Positions 6,747 through 8,172 of a stretch of 8,172 bases of DNA are shown piece by piece. Within the stretch, counting starts at the first letter, position 1, and the number at the start of each line of letters is the position of its first letter. The translations under genes and the position numbers were made by a program. The stretch is from Candidatus Eiseniibacteriota bacterium (GTDB lineage Bacteria > Eisenbacteria > RBG-16-71-46). The DNA lies in the NCBI GenBank assembly GCA_023249815.1, contig JAHFBX010000120.1, positions 1 through 8,172 of the forward strand, given 5' to 3'. A model generated the notes under the pieces. The model made no database searches. It was not told the origin of the DNA and saw nothing but the letters and a program-made list of their open reading frames with translations.

Positions 6747-8086
6747 ACGCCACACGCGTCGCTGGGCGCCGCCGCGTGCTCGACATGGACGGCTACCAGT
6801 GGACGGTGCTGCTCGCCGCCTGGCTCGGCTGGGGCTTCGACGTGTTCGATGGTCTGCTGTTCAACTTCGTCGCACCCAACTGCGTACCCACGCTGCTCGG
6901 GCTGACGATCGGGAGTCCCGAGGCGAAGGCGGCGACGCTCCAGTGGACGGGTGCGCTCACGTCGCTGCTGCTCGTGGGCTGGGCGGCCGGCGGCATCCTG
7001 TTCGGCCGCGTCGCCGACCGCATCGGCCGCACGCGCACGCTGCTGCTCACGATGCTGCTCTATTCACTCGGGACCGCGGCGTGCGCGCTCGCGCCGAACC
7101 TGGCGTGGCTGGCGCTGTTCCGGCTGGTGGCCAGCCTCGGTATCGGCGGCGAGTGGGCGGCGGGCGCCGCGATGGTGGCAGAAGTGGTCCCAGAGCATCG
7201 GCGCGTCGAGGCCGGCGCGATCCTCTACACGTCGTCGCCGCTCGGACTGTTCCTCGCCACGTTCGTGACCTGGCAGATCCAGGGAGTGCACATGAACGCG
7301 CAGCCCGAGACGGCGTGGCGCTATGTGTTCCTGTGCGGGCTGATCCCCGCAGCGGTGGCGTTCGCGCTGCGGCTGTTCGTGCGCGAGCCCGAGCGCTGGG
7401 CGCGCGTCGCTTCGGACGCCGCGCCGCCCCGGCTTCGCGAGCTGTTCGCACCCGCGTACCGCGCGGTCACGCTCTCCGGTCTCGCGATGTCGGTGGTGGC
7501 GCTCATCACGTGGTGGAGCTGCAACGCGTTCATGCCGATCGTGGCCACCGGGCTCGCCGCCGCCACGTCCGCCGCACGCGGACTCGAGCCGGCCGCGGCG
7601 CGCACGCTCGGCGAGAGCTGGAAGGCGATCGCCACGAACTCGTTCAACCTGGGCGGGCTCCTCGGGACGCTGCTCACCGTGCCGCTCGCCAAGCGCGTCG
7701 GCCGTCGTTCCATGTACGCCCTCTACTTCCTATGCGCCGGGATCGCCGTGATGGCGGCGTTCGGCCTGCCGCTCGAGAACCACACGCGGCTCTACATGTA
7801 CTTCTTCATCGGGCTCACCGTGTTCGGCGTGTTCGGCAGCTTCACCTACTACCTGCCCGAGCTGTTCCCGACGCGCCTGCGCGGCACCGGTGCGGGGTTC
7901 TGTTACAACGCCGGCCGCGTCATCGCCGCGGTCGGACCGTTCGTGGTCGGCGGCATCGCTGGACGCGGTGCCGATGCGCTGGCCTCTGCGCTCGCGGTGT
8001 TGTTCTGGGTGGGCGCGGTGCCGCTCGCGGGGCTGCTGTTGCTGCCGTTCGTGGTCGAGACGAGAGGGCGCGCGATCTCGGATTGA
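6743..8086 (+). CDS. Major facilitator superfamily transporter, sialate/organic-acid symporter-like
   Basis: This 447-residue membrane protein has about 12 hydrophobic segments, the usual MFS number. The MFS motif A is present after TM2 as GRVADRIGRTR (88-98) with a second-half counterpart AKRVGRRSM (316-324). LVASLGIGGEWAAG (128-141) after TM4 and PELFPTRLRGTG (372-383) are typical of the sugar-porter, NanT/Jen1 and aromatic-acid branches. TM1 carries two acidic residues in GWGFDVFDG (Asp33, Asp36), as in proton symporters for organic acids or sialic acid. The periplasmic side of TM7-TM8 has an Ala-rich insert (268-290). The substrate cannot be read from sequence. The start is the GTG overlapping the glycosylase TGA (GTGA, 6743-6746); in-frame GTG (6776) and ATG (6785) lie further in but lack ribosome binding sites. 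It is the last gene of the plus-strand cluster. Confidence 0.9.
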   Translation: MNATRVAGRRRVLDMDGYQWTVLLAAWLGWGFDVFDGLLFNFVAPNCVPTLLGLTIGSPEAKAATLQWTGALTSLLLVGWAAGGILFGRVADRIGRTRTLLLTMLLYSLGTAACALAPNLAWLALFRLVASLGIGGEWAAGAAMVAEVVPEHRRVEAGAILYTSSPLGLFLATFVTWQIQGVHMNAQPETAWRYVFLCGLIPAAVAFALRLFVREPERWARVASDAAPPRLRELFAPAYRAVTLSGLAMSVVALITWWSCNAFMPIVATGLAAATSAARGLEPAAARTLGESWKAIATNSFNLGGLLGTLLTVPLAKRVGRRSMYALYFLCAGIAVMAAFGLPLENHTRLYMYFFIGLTVFGVFGSFTYYLPELFPTRLRGTGAGFCYNAGRVIAAVGPFVVGGIAGRGADALASALAVLFWVGAVPLAGLLLLPFVVETRGRAISD

Positions 8087-8172
8087 TCGCGCGTCGCGCG
8101 GGGTGACGACCCGCTGAGACTTCCGTTGTGCTGTGAAGATTGTTGCGGGGCCTTCGAGCACCCGTTCGCGGT
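8087..8172. other. Non-coding tail after the MFS gene
   Basis: These 86 bases follow the transporter stop. A CGCGC/GCGCG mini-hairpin (8088-8100, 3-base loop) sits right after the stop but has no T-run. Around 8115-8147 the sequence is less GC-rich than the rest, with TTGTGC at 8124-8129, which may belong to the promoter region of a gene beyond the window. No complete promoter or reading frame is supported. Confidence 0.3.

Noticed and set aside
8088..8100. CGCGC/GCGCG hairpin as a terminator of the plus-strand cluster
   Set aside because: The stem is only 5 bp with a 3-base loop and no following T-run; such GC repeats arise by chance at this base composition.
6115..8106. Very long plus-strand frame (663 codons) across the glycosylase and MFS genes
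   Set aside because: It runs in a different frame from both well-supported proteins. Its translation is dominated by Arg, Ala and His without membrane segments or motifs; GC-rich codons simply lack stops.
1..8172. CRISPR arrays, tRNA or rRNA genes, insertion sequences, phage or defence genes
   Set aside because: Reading both strands gave no regularly spaced repeats, no tRNA-like cloverleaf, no transposase or integrase motifs and no terminal inverted repeats flanking genes.

Overview
The window is GC-rich (roughly 70 % by eye), with GC-ending codons throughout, densely packed genes and occasional GTG starts. The translated proteins look like those of an environmental high-GC bacterium. A secreted protein ending in a FlgD-like immunoglobulin domain, a family-5 uracil-DNA glycosylase and a Bacillus-type FabI together suggest Candidatus Eisenbacteria, Gemmatimonadota or a related FCB-like lineage. 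That placement is inference; there is no rRNA or other taxonomic marker here.

Layout, left to right. (1) The last 55 codons of a proline dehydrogenase (+) run in from the left edge and end at 169. (2) A short convergent gap (170-329) holds a symmetric hairpin, probably a shared terminator. (3) Three genes lie on the minus strand, in transcription order: a KimA-like APC-superfamily transporter (4366-2387), fabI enoyl-ACP reductase (2364-1588, only 22 bp downstream, so probably cotranscribed) and, after a 211-bp gap, a secreted protein of unknown function with a signal peptide (1376-330). (4) A 59-bp divergent gap (4367-4425) separates the transporter from a plus-strand cluster. (5) The plus-strand cluster has three genes: a secreted glycoside-hydrolase-like TIM-barrel protein with a C-terminal FlgD-like domain (4426-6012), a family-5 uracil-DNA glycosylase (6009-6746) and a major facilitator superfamily transporter (6743-8086). 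Both junctions in this cluster are four-base GTGA stop/start overlaps, which suggests translational coupling. (6) The last 86 bases are non-coding as far as can be seen.

How the genes fit together. The plus-strand cluster could join extracellular carbohydrate breakdown (secreted barrel protein) to uptake of a small organic acid or sugar (MFS protein), with a DNA-repair glycosylase between them by chance or by compact genome organisation. The transporter-fabI pair has no obvious shared pathway. No mobile element, CRISPR array, tRNA, rRNA or defence cassette was seen. The window is mostly ordinary chromosomal sequence; the least explained parts are the two secreted proteins.
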